A stretch of DNA of 64,000 bases, taken from contig CAYNOS010000001.1 in NCBI GenBank assembly GCA_964398985.1, forward strand, positions 62,001 through 126,000, written 5' to 3'. Source of the stretch: CAYMRL01 sp964398985. GTDB lineage: Bacteria > Deinococcota > Deinococci > Deinococcales > Trueperaceae. This document shows, piece by piece, positions 8,639 through 16,688 of this stretch (position 1 is the stretch's first letter; every line of letters begins with the position of its first letter). Under the pieces are notes generated by a model that saw only the letters and a program-made list of their open reading frames with translations, did not search any database and was not told where the DNA came from. The position numbers and the translations under genes are program-made.

Positions 8639-8896
8639 CGGTTGCGTCATAGCCGGTGGATCGCTGGCCGGGAAGGTGTCGTCAAGCGCATCGTCGAGCG
8701 CCTCGTCGACGAGCGCCTTGGCCTCTTCCGCCTCCTGGCGGGCACGCGGCACGCTGGGAGCTTGCGGATCGCTGGCGGGGAAACTCTCGGCCACTGCTTC
8801 GTCGACGGCAGCCTGAGCGCTGCCGTCGTCGATCACGGCGGGCGGCCGGTGCGGCTTGACCGGCTCAACATGCTTGGTCGTCTCGTCTGGCACCAT
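8621..8896 (-). CDS. Small acidic protein with two FPASDP motifs
   Basis: A 91-residue, acidic, Ala/Pro-rich protein that is probably largely disordered. It carries two copies of a short motif: AVAESFPASDPQAPS near the middle and ALDDTFPASDPPAMT near the C-terminus. Small proteins with one (D/E)xFPASDPP motif are widespread in bacteria and have no known function. The ATG start has GGAGG about 6-7 nt upstream; an upstream GTG would overlap the acetyltransferase gene and is not needed. A TAACTT box about 35 nt upstream is a possible -10. Confidence 0.65.
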   Translation of the reverse strand: MVPDETTKHVEPVKPHRPPAVIDDGSAQAAVDEAVAESFPASDPQAPSVPRARQEAEEAKALVDEALDDALDDTFPASDPPAMTQPPPENE

Positions 8897-8957
8897 CACG
8901 ACCTCCCTCGACACCCAAGTTAAGCCGCTCGAACGTGAGATGGTTGCCTGGTGACAC

Positions 8958-10139
8958 TCACCGTACGGCACCGGCCCACTCGCTCCTGAGCAGCCCGTAG
9001 ACCGCGTGGTCGAGCCGCCGGCCGTGCACCAGTTCCTCGGAGCGCAGTACCCCTTCGAAGCGGAAGCCCAGGCGCTCCGCCACGCGCCGGCTCGGGAGGT
9101 TCTCGACGGCCGCGCGGATCTCGAGACGCTCGAACGCCTGGCCGGCGCACACCGGCAGCGAGAAGCACCGTTCGATGAGTGCGGTGATCGAGCGCGTGAT
9201 GATCCCGCGTCCCATGGCGCCGGCTGCCAGCCAGTAGCCGAGCTGGCCGCGCCGCGTGACGTGATCGACGCCGTGCAGGGCCACCGTGCCGACCAGCCGG
9301 CCGTCCTGCCTGACCAGGCAGTGAAGGCCGCGGCCGGCTACCAGCTCGGGCATGGCGAGGTTGTCGACGTACCCGCGCTGCGAGCTCGGCGTCGGGTCAG
9401 CGGTCCACGGCAACCACGGCCGAAGATGGTCGCGGTTGTGAGCCACCACCGCCGAGAGCTCCGCGACGTCGGCGCGCTCCGGCAGCGAGAGCTCCAGGCC
9501 GCGGTCGAGTCGCAAGCTGAAACGGTCCGACAACGGCGCCGGGAAGCTGGCCCTCGCAGCCTCCCACTCACCGCGCAGCAGCCCGTAGAAGGCCATGTCT
9601 ACGCTTCTGCCGTGCCCGCCGAGATGTGAGCGGCGCATCACCGCTTCGCGCTGCATGCCGAGCCGCTCGATCACCGCGATCGAGCGGGTGTTCTCGGGGT
9701 CGGCAGCCACGACCACCTTGCCGCTGTCGTGGCGCTGGAACAAGTAGCTGACGAGCCGCGTCGCCGCCCGCGTGACGATCCCGCGGCCCTGCCTCTCGGC
9801 CACCAACCAGAACCCGAACTCGCTCGCGCCTCCCGGTCCCTCGATGTAGGGCACGCCGACGGCCCCGACGACTTCACCGCGCCAACACAGGTCGGCGTCC
9901 CAGCCCGACCCTCTGGCGAAGCGTTCGAGGCCGCCGCGCGTGTAGCTCTCGGCGTTCTCCGGTGTGCTGCCGGCGGCCCACGCGAGCGAGCGCGCCAGGT
10001 GAGCGCGTTGCTCGTCGATCCGCATCGCGAGTTCCGGCGCCAGGTAGCGCTCCCGGAGCCTGACGGCGATGTCTTCGTCCAGCCGCATCGCGAAGCTGTG
10101 GGGGGTGGCAGGGTAGTTGTCGCCCTCTGGAGGGTTCAC
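8958..10139 (-). CDS. Tandem GNAT acetyltransferase (two RimJ/RimL-like domains)
   Basis: A 393-residue protein made of two complete GNAT domains of the ribosomal-protein-N-acetyltransferase type. Domain 1 (about 15-190) has the acetyl-CoA motif RQGRGIVTRA and a PENTRSIAVIERLGM C-terminal motif; domain 2 (about 200-390) has MGRGIITRS and VENLPSRRVAERLGF. Both end with an AVYGLLR/AFYGLLR strand-GEW unit, so the gene arose by internal duplication. Substrate unknown: RimJ/L relatives acetylate protein N-termini or small molecules. The ATG overlaps the stop of the Na/Pi cotransporter gene by 4 nt, so it is co-translated with it. Confidence 0.88.
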   Translation of the reverse strand: MNPPEGDNYPATPHSFAMRLDEDIAVRLRERYLAPELAMRIDEQRAHLARSLAWAAGSTPENAESYTRGGLERFARGSGWDADLCWRGEVVGAVGVPYIEGPGGASEFGFWLVAERQGRGIVTRAATRLVSYLFQRHDSGKVVVAADPENTRSIAVIERLGMQREAVMRRSHLGGHGRSVDMAFYGLLRGEWEAARASFPAPLSDRFSLRLDRGLELSLPERADVAELSAVVAHNRDHLRPWLPWTADPTPSSQRGYVDNLAMPELVAGRGLHCLVRQDGRLVGTVALHGVDHVTRRGQLGYWLAAGAMGRGIITRSITALIERCFSLPVCAGQAFERLEIRAAVENLPSRRVAERLGFRFEGVLRSEELVHGRRLDHAVYGLLRSEWAGAVR

Positions 10140-11725
10140 GACCTGTTGCTCGGGTAGATCTCCAGACTCCAGGCGGCTAGCCGCGAGACGCTGGCATCGA
10201 TGTGGCGCATCAGGGTCAGCAGTTCGAGGTGATGCGAGCTCGACGCGCGCGACTCCGGCAGCTGTGCCTCGAGCCGGCCGAGGTGCGCCACCCGCATGCG
10301 GGCCACGTGCTTCTCGAGTGCCGGACGCTCGTCGAGGACCTGCTGAGCCATCTCGCGGTCGCCCGTCGCCAGGGCCGTGAACGACAACTGCATCCTCGCG
10401 AGTACCATCCTGCCGGTCTCCGCCAACTCCCGACGCCCTTCGCTGCTGAACTGGACTCCCGCCTCCTTCAGCCGCTCCTCGCGCCGCTGCAGCCGCTTGA
10501 TCTGATCGCCCATGTGCTCGAGCTCGATGACCGCCAGCATCAGCCTCTCGGACTCCTCGTCGTCAACGTTGCCTGACTTGCGGCGCACCCTGGCCAGGTA
10601 GTTGACGATGTCGGCGGTGAGCTTGTCGACCTTCTCCTCGCGCTGCTCCAGGACCCCTATCTCCCAGCGGCCGCTGTCGAGGAAGCCGACCGACACCTCC
10701 ATCATCACCGCGACCTGATCGCTGACCCGCACCGTCTCGCGCAGCGCCAGAGCGAGAGCGAGGTCGGGATCGGCAGCGGCGTCGTCCCGCAGGTACTTGG
10801 GGGCAGAGTCGTCTTCGCCTTCGCGAACCATGCGCGAGCCGAGCGCGCTCAGCGGGGCGGCCAGCAGCGTGCCGAGGAGAGCGACTCCAACGTTGAAGAG
10901 GGTGTGGGCGTTCGCCACCTGCCTGGCCGCGTCGCCGCCGATCGCGGTGATCAGCTCGGCGAACCATCGCGCCCCGGCGATGACCGCGAGTGCCCCGGCC
11001 CCGTCGACCATGATGTGAACCAAGGCGACGCGCCGGGCCTGGATCCCGAGCCCGCGGGCCACGATCTGATTGAGGATGCCGCTGCCGACGTTGCCGCCGG
11101 CGATCAGCACGATGGCGGTCGGCAACGAGACGGCTCCCGGCAGGTAGAGTCCCAGCGCCACGATCGCTGCGGCGTTGGAGCTGCTGAGGGCCGCTCCCAA
11201 GGCGAAGCCCAGCAGAGCGACCGCCACGGGCTGGCTCTCGGCGCCGTCGAGCAGCAGCCGGAAGACCTCGCTCTCCTGCAGGCCGCCGACCGCGTGGACG
11301 GTCAGGTCGAGCCCCAGGAACAGCAGTCCGGCACCCATCACCAGCGCCCCGAGCGGACGCGAGCGATTCCACAGGCCGGCGAGGAACCCGATGCCGATCA
11401 GCGCCAAGGCGTGCTCGCCGAGCTTGAACGCCGCCAGCTGGATGGCCACGGTGGCGCCGAGCTTGCCGCCCAGCGCCATCGCGAGCGCGCCGCCGGCCGG
11501 CACCAGACCGCCAGCGACCAGCGACAGCGCGGTCACGGCGGTCGCGGTGCCGCTCTGGGTGATGCCGGCGACCGCCGTGCCGGTGAGCAGCGCCTTGATG
11601 GGCGAACCGGTAGCCGCCGCCATCCAGCGCCGCGAAGCCGGACCGGCAAACTGCTGCAGGCCCGACGAGATCGACTTCACGCCCGTCATGAACAGGGCGA
11701 GGCCGCCCAACATCGTCAGGAACAT
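10136..11725 (-). CDS. Na/Pi cotransporter family protein with PhoU-like domain
   Basis: A 529-residue NptA-type protein. Residues ~1-300 contain two inverted Na/Pi-cotransporter repeats, with ITQSGTATAV in the first and ALSSSNAAAI in the second matching the family's Q-S-S-type motif. Residues ~330-525 form an all-helical PhoU-like domain with long amphipathic helices. Members import phosphate with sodium or, in other lineages, act in phosphate or nucleotide signalling. It starts at ATG 11725 and is the first gene of a two-gene operon with the tandem GNAT. It is divergent from the liv-type operon. Confidence 0.9.
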   Translation of the reverse strand: MFLTMLGGLALFMTGVKSISSGLQQFAGPASRRWMAAATGSPIKALLTGTAVAGITQSGTATAVTALSLVAGGLVPAGGALAMALGGKLGATVAIQLAAFKLGEHALALIGIGFLAGLWNRSRPLGALVMGAGLLFLGLDLTVHAVGGLQESEVFRLLLDGAESQPVAVALLGFALGAALSSSNAAAIVALGLYLPGAVSLPTAIVLIAGGNVGSGILNQIVARGLGIQARRVALVHIMVDGAGALAVIAGARWFAELITAIGGDAARQVANAHTLFNVGVALLGTLLAAPLSALGSRMVREGEDDSAPKYLRDDAAADPDLALALALRETVRVSDQVAVMMEVSVGFLDSGRWEIGVLEQREEKVDKLTADIVNYLARVRRKSGNVDDEESERLMLAVIELEHMGDQIKRLQRREERLKEAGVQFSSEGRRELAETGRMVLARMQLSFTALATGDREMAQQVLDERPALEKHVARMRVAHLGRLEAQLPESRASSSHHLELLTLMRHIDASVSRLAAWSLEIYPSNRS

Positions 11726-11795
11726 GCAACACCTGACCGGAGCCGACGTTCATGGCGCGATGTGAAGAAAGGGCAGGTCATCTCCGAGGTCAAGC

Positions 11796-11825
11796 AGTCT
11801 ACGCCTTTCCGCATGCCCCGGTCGA
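11796..11825 (-). promoter_or_regulatory. Promoter of the Na/Pi cotransporter operon
   Basis: Minus-strand TAGACT (-10, 11796-11801) is preceded at 18 nt by TCGACC (11820-11825), which keeps four bases of TTGACA. The 5' leader would be about 60 nt. Confidence 0.4.
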
Positions 11826-11937
11826 AACGTGAACGTCCTGTGTCCGAGAGCGTCAACCAGGCGGCGCCGCGCACAGTTATCGCCGGTTACTCTTCATTGT
11901 CGCCTTTACTACGCACCTGCAGCCAAGGAGGTTGGGA

Positions 11938-13125
11938 ATGAAGCGCATCATCTTGATACTGATTCTCCTTCTCGGAGGCCTGGCGTTCGCCCAGGAAACC
12001 GTCAAGATCGGCGTGATCACCAGCGTCACCGGCCGCTTCGCCGAGTTCGGCGAGCAGCACCGTGCCGGGATTCAGGCAGCACTCGAGGACGTCAACGCCG
12101 CCGGCGGAGTCAACGGCGTGCCTGTCGAGATCGTCATCGAGGACGACATCTCCGAGGTCAACGCCGCCCTGGCGGCCGCCGAGAAGCTGACCGGCGAAGG
12201 TATCGCCTTGGTGATGGGCGCCTATTCGTCCTCGATCACCAACCCGCTGGCCCAGTACTTCACGCGCCAGCAGCGCCCCTTCCTGGTGTTCACCTCGTCC
12301 GACGACGCGATCACCCGCCCGGGCTCGCCCTGGATCTTCCGCATCAATCAGCCGTCTTACGCCTACGCCGACGTGCTCTTCGGCGTCTTCGACGCGATCA
12401 ACGCCGAACAGGGAGCCGGGACGATCGAGACGATCGTCACCATCCACGGCAACGGGGCGTTCGAGACGGCGGTGGCCGACGCCGTCGACGAGATCGCTGC
12501 CGAACGCGGCTACCGCGTGCTGGCGCGCCAGGACTACGACCAGAGCGGCGCCGACTTCAGGCCGATCCTGAACCGCTTCAACGCCATGTCGCCCGACGTG
12601 GTGTTCATGGTCTCGTACGCCGCCGACTCCGTAGCCTTGATGAGGCAGATCCAAGAGGTCGGGCTCGATGCCAAGGTCTTCGCAGGCGGCGCAGCCGGCT
12701 TCGCGCTCCCCGGCTTCATCGAGGGCGCCGGTCCCGCGACCGAATACGTGTACACCGCCACCATGTGGACCAAGGACGTGCCGTACCCCGGCGCTGCCGA
12801 GCTGAACGATCGCCTGACGGCCATCCTGGGACGCACGCCCTCGTATCACTCCGCCCAGGCGTACGCGGGCGTCATCGCCGCGGTCGACGCGCTCAAGCGC
12901 GCCGCATCCGACAGCCCGGCCGACGTGCAGGCAGCCCTCCAGAGCCTCGACATGCCCGACACGGTCTACGGCCCGCTGTACTTCGAGGACTACGCCGGGT
13001 ATCGCAACCAGGCGCCACTGCCGGCCGTCGCGCAGCAGGTACAGGGCGGCGAGTTCGTGACCGTATACGTCAACGGCGCCGTCGTGGGCGACATGCTGCC
13101 GACCGCCCCGTGGACCGGACGCTGA
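11938..13125 (+). CDS. livJ: ABC transporter substrate-binding protein, branched-chain amino acid type
   Basis: A 395-residue periplasmic binding protein of the Leu/Ile/Val family (Peripla_BP_6). It begins with a short signal peptide (MKRIILILILLLGG, cleavage after ...LAFA) and continues with VKIGVITSVTGRFAEFG, the usual first strand. A textbook AAGGAGG sits 6 nt before the ATG at 11938. It leads an operon with two permeases and two ATPases in livJHMGF order. The ligand is likely an amino acid or related carboxylate; amide or urea binders share this fold. The 3' side carries a strong hairpin that may lower expression of the membrane genes. Confidence 0.9.
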   Translation: MKRIILILILLLGGLAFAQETVKIGVITSVTGRFAEFGEQHRAGIQAALEDVNAAGGVNGVPVEIVIEDDISEVNAALAAAEKLTGEGIALVMGAYSSSITNPLAQYFTRQQRPFLVFTSSDDAITRPGSPWIFRINQPSYAYADVLFGVFDAINAEQGAGTIETIVTIHGNGAFETAVADAVDEIAAERGYRVLARQDYDQSGADFRPILNRFNAMSPDVVFMVSYAADSVALMRQIQEVGLDAKVFAGGAAGFALPGFIEGAGPATEYVYTATMWTKDVPYPGAAELNDRLTAILGRTPSYHSAQAYAGVIAAVDALKRAASDSPADVQAALQSLDMPDTVYGPLYFEDYAGYRNQAPLPAVAQQVQGGEFVTVYVNGAVVGDMLPTAPWTGR

Positions 13126-13150
13126 GAGCGGCCGACGCCTAGTTGGATCC

Positions 13151-13178
13151 GGGGAGCCGCCGGCCGTGGCGGCTCCCC
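13151..13178 (+). terminator. Intra-operon hairpin between livJ and livH
   Basis: Perfect 11-bp stem GGGGAGCCGCC (13151-13161) / GGCGGCTCCCC (13168-13178) with a 6-nt loop lies 25 nt after the binding-protein stop. Such hairpins often act as attenuators or 3' stabilisers that give more binding protein than permease. Confidence 0.65.
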
Positions 13179-13242
13179 GCTGGTAGAGTCTCTCACCCTG
13201 ACGGGGAGCAACTGACCGCACCACAGCGATTGAAGGGCGAGC

Positions 13243-14124
13243 TTGGACGGCCTGGTCCCGTTCCTCCAGAACCTCACCGGTGGCCTGCTGATCGGTGGCA
13301 TCTATGCGCTGATCGGCGTTGGCCTCTCTCTGATCTTCGGTGTGCTGAGGGTCATCAACTTCGCTCACGGCGAGTTCGTGGCGATCGGCATGTACCTGGC
13401 GATGACGCTCTTTCGACAGGCCGGGATCGACCCGTATCTGGCCGTGCTGATCGCGTTGCCGGCCGGCTTCGTGATCGGCGCACTGATCCAGCGGGTGGTG
13501 CTGGCGCGGCTCATCGACACGCCAGGCGACAGCACCTTGTTGGCGACGCTGGGCCTGAGTCTGGTGATCGCCAACGTGCTGTTCCTGATCTACGGCGCTG
13601 AACCGCAGTCGATCTTCCTGCGCTACGCGACCGCGACGATCACGCTGGGTGGCGTCAGGCTGCCGATTGCGCAGCTGATCGCCGGCGGTCTGACCCTGGC
13701 GACGATCGCGTCACTGTGGTTCGTGCTGATGCGCACCGAGTTCGGGAGGGCCGTCAGGGCGACCTCTCAGAACCGCGTCGGCGCCGAGCTGGTGGGCATC
13801 GACTCGAAGCGCATCCACGCGCTGGTGTTCGGGATCGGCATGGCGTTGGCGATGCTCGCCGGGGTGATCCTCGCCCCGCTGCTGTTCGCGATCCCCACCG
13901 TCGGCTCCAGCTACACCCTCAAGGCCTTCGTCGTCACCGTGCTCGGTGGGCTCGGCAGCATCCCCGGAGCGATCGGCGGCGGACTGCTGCTCGGCGTCGT
14001 CGAGTTCCTCGGCGCCTCCTATCTGTCTTCGGGCTACCGCGACGCTTACGGGCTGTTCGCGTTCCTGGCGATCTTGCTGCTGAGGCCGCAGGGGCTGTTC
14101 GGGCGCGGGGAGAGGCGCGTATGA
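13243..14124 (+). CDS. livH: Branched-chain amino acid ABC transporter permease
   Basis: A 293-residue LivH-family inner-membrane permease with about eight hydrophobic helices. Family motifs include GVGLSLIFGVLRVINFAHGEF near the N-terminus and VTVLGGLGSIPGAIGGGLLLG near the C-terminus. The start is a TTG at 13243 (MDGLVPFLQ), chosen because it gives the normal N-terminal length; GGGCGAG is a weak Shine-Dalgarno. The stop overlaps the next gene's ATG by 4 nt. Confidence 0.92.
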   Translation: MDGLVPFLQNLTGGLLIGGIYALIGVGLSLIFGVLRVINFAHGEFVAIGMYLAMTLFRQAGIDPYLAVLIALPAGFVIGALIQRVVLARLIDTPGDSTLLATLGLSLVIANVLFLIYGAEPQSIFLRYATATITLGGVRLPIAQLIAGGLTLATIASLWFVLMRTEFGRAVRATSQNRVGAELVGIDSKRIHALVFGIGMALAMLAGVILAPLLFAIPTVGSSYTLKAFVVTVLGGLGSIPGAIGGGLLLGVVEFLGASYLSSGYRDAYGLFAFLAILLLRPQGLFGRGERRV

Positions 14125-15086
14125 GCGCTCTGCTCGCCTCGCCGTGGCTGCGGCTCGCCGCCATCGCGGCCGTCGGAGCCGTCTGGTACGCGCTGTTTCC
14201 CACCTATCTCTCGCTCGGCATCACGCTGCTGCTGCTGGCTGGCTGGGCCACCTCGTGGGACCTGCTGGGTGGCTGGACCGGCCAGTCGAGCCTCGGCCAC
14301 GCCGCCTTCATCGGCCTTGGCGCCTACACGATCGGCGTCACCGCCAACCGCTTCGAGCTGGCGCCGTGGTGGGGCGCACTTCTCGCCATGGCAGTGGCCG
14401 CGGTGCTGGCCCTGCTGTGGGGCAGCCTGACCTTCCGGCTTCGCGGCTCCTACTTCGTGCTGTCGACGATCGCCGTCGCCGAGATCCTGAGGCTGGTGGC
14501 CATCAACGAGCGCTGGCTGACCGGCGGAGCGGTCGGGCTGTTCATCTTCGACCTCAAGAGCCCCTTCGGGCTCGACCTGTTCAGCCGCCACACGGAGTTC
14601 TGGCTGGCTCTCGGCTACCTGCTGCTGGTGCTGGTAGCGACGTTGCTCATCACCCGCGGCCGCCTCGGGTACCAGATGCGTGCCGTGCGGGAGGACGAAT
14701 CGTCGGCGCAGGCAGCCGGCATCGATCCGACGGCCGTCAAGCTCAAGGCCTTCGCGATCTCCGGAGCTCTGACGGCCTTGGGTGGCTGCATCTACGGGAT
14801 CTTCCTGTCGGCCCTGCAGCCGCAACCGATGTTCGAGCTGCATCTCTCCGTTCGCATCGCGCTGGTTGCCATCATCGGCGGACGCGGCACGCTGTTGGGG
14901 CCGACGATCGGCGCGGCCCTCTTGACCCTCGCCTCGGAGCTCTTCCGCAACCTGTTCGCCGAGGCCAACCTGCTGATCTACGGGCTGCTGATCGTCATCG
15001 TCGTGTTGTTCGTACCACGCGGGCTGTTGGGCGAGCTCGAGCGGCGCATCGTCAGGAGACGCTATGCCAAGAGCGCTCGAAGCTGA
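14121..15086 (+). CDS. livM: Branched-chain amino acid ABC transporter permease
   Basis: A 321-residue LivM-family permease. Start at ATG 14121, which overlaps the livH stop (ATGA); a much longer frame upstream is a shadow of livH. Typical motifs are WDLLGGWTGQSSLGHAAFIGLGAY, split here as TGQSSLGHAAFIGLG after residue ~50, and the EAA-like region IIGGRGTLLGPTIGAALL near the end. It forms the membrane channel with LivH. The 3' end overlaps livG by 23 nt. Confidence 0.93.
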   Translation: MSALLASPWLRLAAIAAVGAVWYALFPTYLSLGITLLLLAGWATSWDLLGGWTGQSSLGHAAFIGLGAYTIGVTANRFELAPWWGALLAMAVAAVLALLWGSLTFRLRGSYFVLSTIAVAEILRLVAINERWLTGGAVGLFIFDLKSPFGLDLFSRHTEFWLALGYLLLVLVATLLITRGRLGYQMRAVREDESSAQAAGIDPTAVKLKAFAISGALTALGGCIYGIFLSALQPQPMFELHLSVRIALVAIIGGRGTLLGPTIGAALLTLASELFRNLFAEANLLIYGLLIVIVVLFVPRGLLGELERRIVRRRYAKSARS

Positions 15087-15786
15087 GGGCATCACCGTGC
15101 AGTTCGGCGGCTTGATCGCCGTCAACGGCGTCTCGCTCGAGCTTGACGATGGCGCCATCCTCGGTCTCATCGGACCTAACGGAGCCGGCAAGTCGACGCT
15201 CTTCAACGCCCTCACCGGCTACGCGAAGGTGAGGCGCGGCGAGGTGCGGTTCGCGGGACGCAGGGTGACGAACCTGCCGGCCTTCGCTCGGACCCGCCTG
15301 GGCATGGGTCGCACCTTCCAGATCGAGCGGCCGTTCGAAGGCCTGACGGTACTCGACAACGTGATGATCCCCGCGTTCCTGACGACACCGCAGCGCAGCG
15401 AAGCCGAACGCAAGGCCTACGATGCGCTGGAACGCGTCGGACTAGCGGACCGCGCGCTGCAACCGTCGGCCGACCTAAACCTCGCCAGGCGCCGACGTCT
15501 CGAGCTGGCGAAGGCGTTGGCCGTCGAGCCCAAGGTGCTGTTCCTCGACGAGCTGATGGCGGGACTCAACCCGCCGGCGCTACGCGACATGATCCAGTTC
15601 GTGCGCGGCCTCTCCGAGAGCGGCATCGCCATCATCATGGTCGAGCACATCATGCAGGCGATCACCGAGCTGTGCCACGAGGTGATCGTGCTGGCGTTCG
15701 GCAACAAGATCGCGCAAGGCACTCCGGAAGAGGTCACCAACGACCCCAAGGTCATCGAGGCCTACCTGGGAGGCAGCGATGACTGA
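15064..15786 (+). CDS. livG: Branched-chain amino acid ABC transporter ATPase
   Basis: A 240-residue ABC ATPase. Walker A is GPNGAGKST and Walker B is VLFLDE. The signature reads LNLARRRRLELAKAL instead of LSxGQ; this variant occurs in a known LivG/UrtD-like branch, so it does not imply loss of function. The tail with GNKIAQGTPEEV is the usual LivG C-terminal helix region. It pairs with LivF; the stop overlaps livF by 8 nt. Confidence 0.92.
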   Translation: MPRALEAEGITVQFGGLIAVNGVSLELDDGAILGLIGPNGAGKSTLFNALTGYAKVRRGEVRFAGRRVTNLPAFARTRLGMGRTFQIERPFEGLTVLDNVMIPAFLTTPQRSEAERKAYDALERVGLADRALQPSADLNLARRRRLELAKALAVEPKVLFLDELMAGLNPPALRDMIQFVRGLSESGIAIIMVEHIMQAITELCHEVIVLAFGNKIAQGTPEEVTNDPKVIEAYLGGSDD

Positions 15787-16552
15787 CCGCCCGTCGTCCT
15801 CCACGCTCGCTGGGGCCGAGTCGCCAAACACTTCGCCCGAGCGCCCCGTCCTCGATCTGATCGGCTTGGATCTCGGTTACGGCGAGCTGCAGGTCGTCTT
15901 CGACGCCACGCTGCATGTCGACGCCGGCGAGCTGGTCGGCCTGGTCGGCGGGAACGGCAGCGGCAAGTCGACGATACTGCGGGCCATCTCGGGCATGATC
16001 CGGCCTTGGAGCGGCAAGATCTACCTGCAGGGCGAGGAGGTCGGCGGCCTGCCGTCGCACGCGTTGGCGCTGCGCGGCCTGGCGCACGTGCCGATGGGCC
16101 GCCAGCTGTTCGGCGAGATGACCGTCGCCGAGAACCTCTCGCTCGGCGCCTACCTGCCGCAGGCGAGGCGGCGGCGCGAGGAGGGCTTGGCGCGCGTCTA
16201 CGAGCTCTTCCCCGACCTCTACAGCAAGCGGCGAGCCTACGCGGCATCGTTGTCGGGCGGGCAGCAGCAGATGGTCGCGATCGGCAGAGCACTCATGCTT
16301 CATCCGAGCGTCCTGATCATGGACGAACCGAGCCTCGGTCTCGCCCCACTGCTGGTGCGCGAGGTGATGCAGGTGATCCGCAGCGTGTCGGAGACCGGGT
16401 TGCCGATCTTGTTGGTGGAGCAGAACGTCATGCAGGTCCTCAAGCACTCGGACCGCACCTACGTCCTCGAGAACGGTCATCAGGTGCTCGACGGTCCATC
16501 GGCCGAACTGCTGGGCCATCCGCTGATCAAGCGCGCCTACCTGGGTCTGTAG
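15779..16552 (+). CDS. livF: Branched-chain amino acid ABC transporter ATPase
   Basis: A 257-residue ABC ATPase, last gene of the liv-type operon. It has Walker A GGNGSGKST, a canonical signature LSGGQQQM and Walker B VLIMDEPSLGLAP, plus the LivF-specific VEQNVMQVL. An N-terminal extension of about 24 polar residues precedes the first strand; an internal start is possible, but the ATG at 15779 is coupled to livG. It energises import together with LivG. Confidence 0.92.
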   Translation: MTDRPSSSTLAGAESPNTSPERPVLDLIGLDLGYGELQVVFDATLHVDAGELVGLVGGNGSGKSTILRAISGMIRPWSGKIYLQGEEVGGLPSHALALRGLAHVPMGRQLFGEMTVAENLSLGAYLPQARRRREEGLARVYELFPDLYSKRRAYAASLSGGQQQMVAIGRALMLHPSVLIMDEPSLGLAPLLVREVMQVIRSVSETGLPILLVEQNVMQVLKHSDRTYVLENGHQVLDGPSAELLGHPLIKRAYLGL

Positions 16553-16587
16553 GTCGCCACTCTCGCATTTGAGCCGCGCCCTGCGCC

Positions 16588-16611
16588 GGCCCAGGGTTTC
16601 GCCGCTGGGCC
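16588..16611 (+). terminator. Possible terminator after the liv-type operon
   Basis: GGCCCAG (16588-16594) and CTGGGCC (16605-16611) form a perfect 7-bp stem with a 10-nt loop, 36 nt after livF. A TAGACT box just downstream (about 16622) could start the transcript of the next gene. Confidence 0.35.
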
Positions 16612-16688
16612 CGTGGGGAATAGACTGTCCGGGCTTGGGCTCCCACGGCGGAGCCGCCGCCCTGGCGCGCGGCGGAAGGCGAGTGACC

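Noticed and set aside
15475..15520. Missing LSGGQ signature in the LivG-like ATPase
   Set aside because: The LNLARRRRLELAKAL variant occurs in a known LivG/UrtD-type branch, so it is not evidence of a defect.
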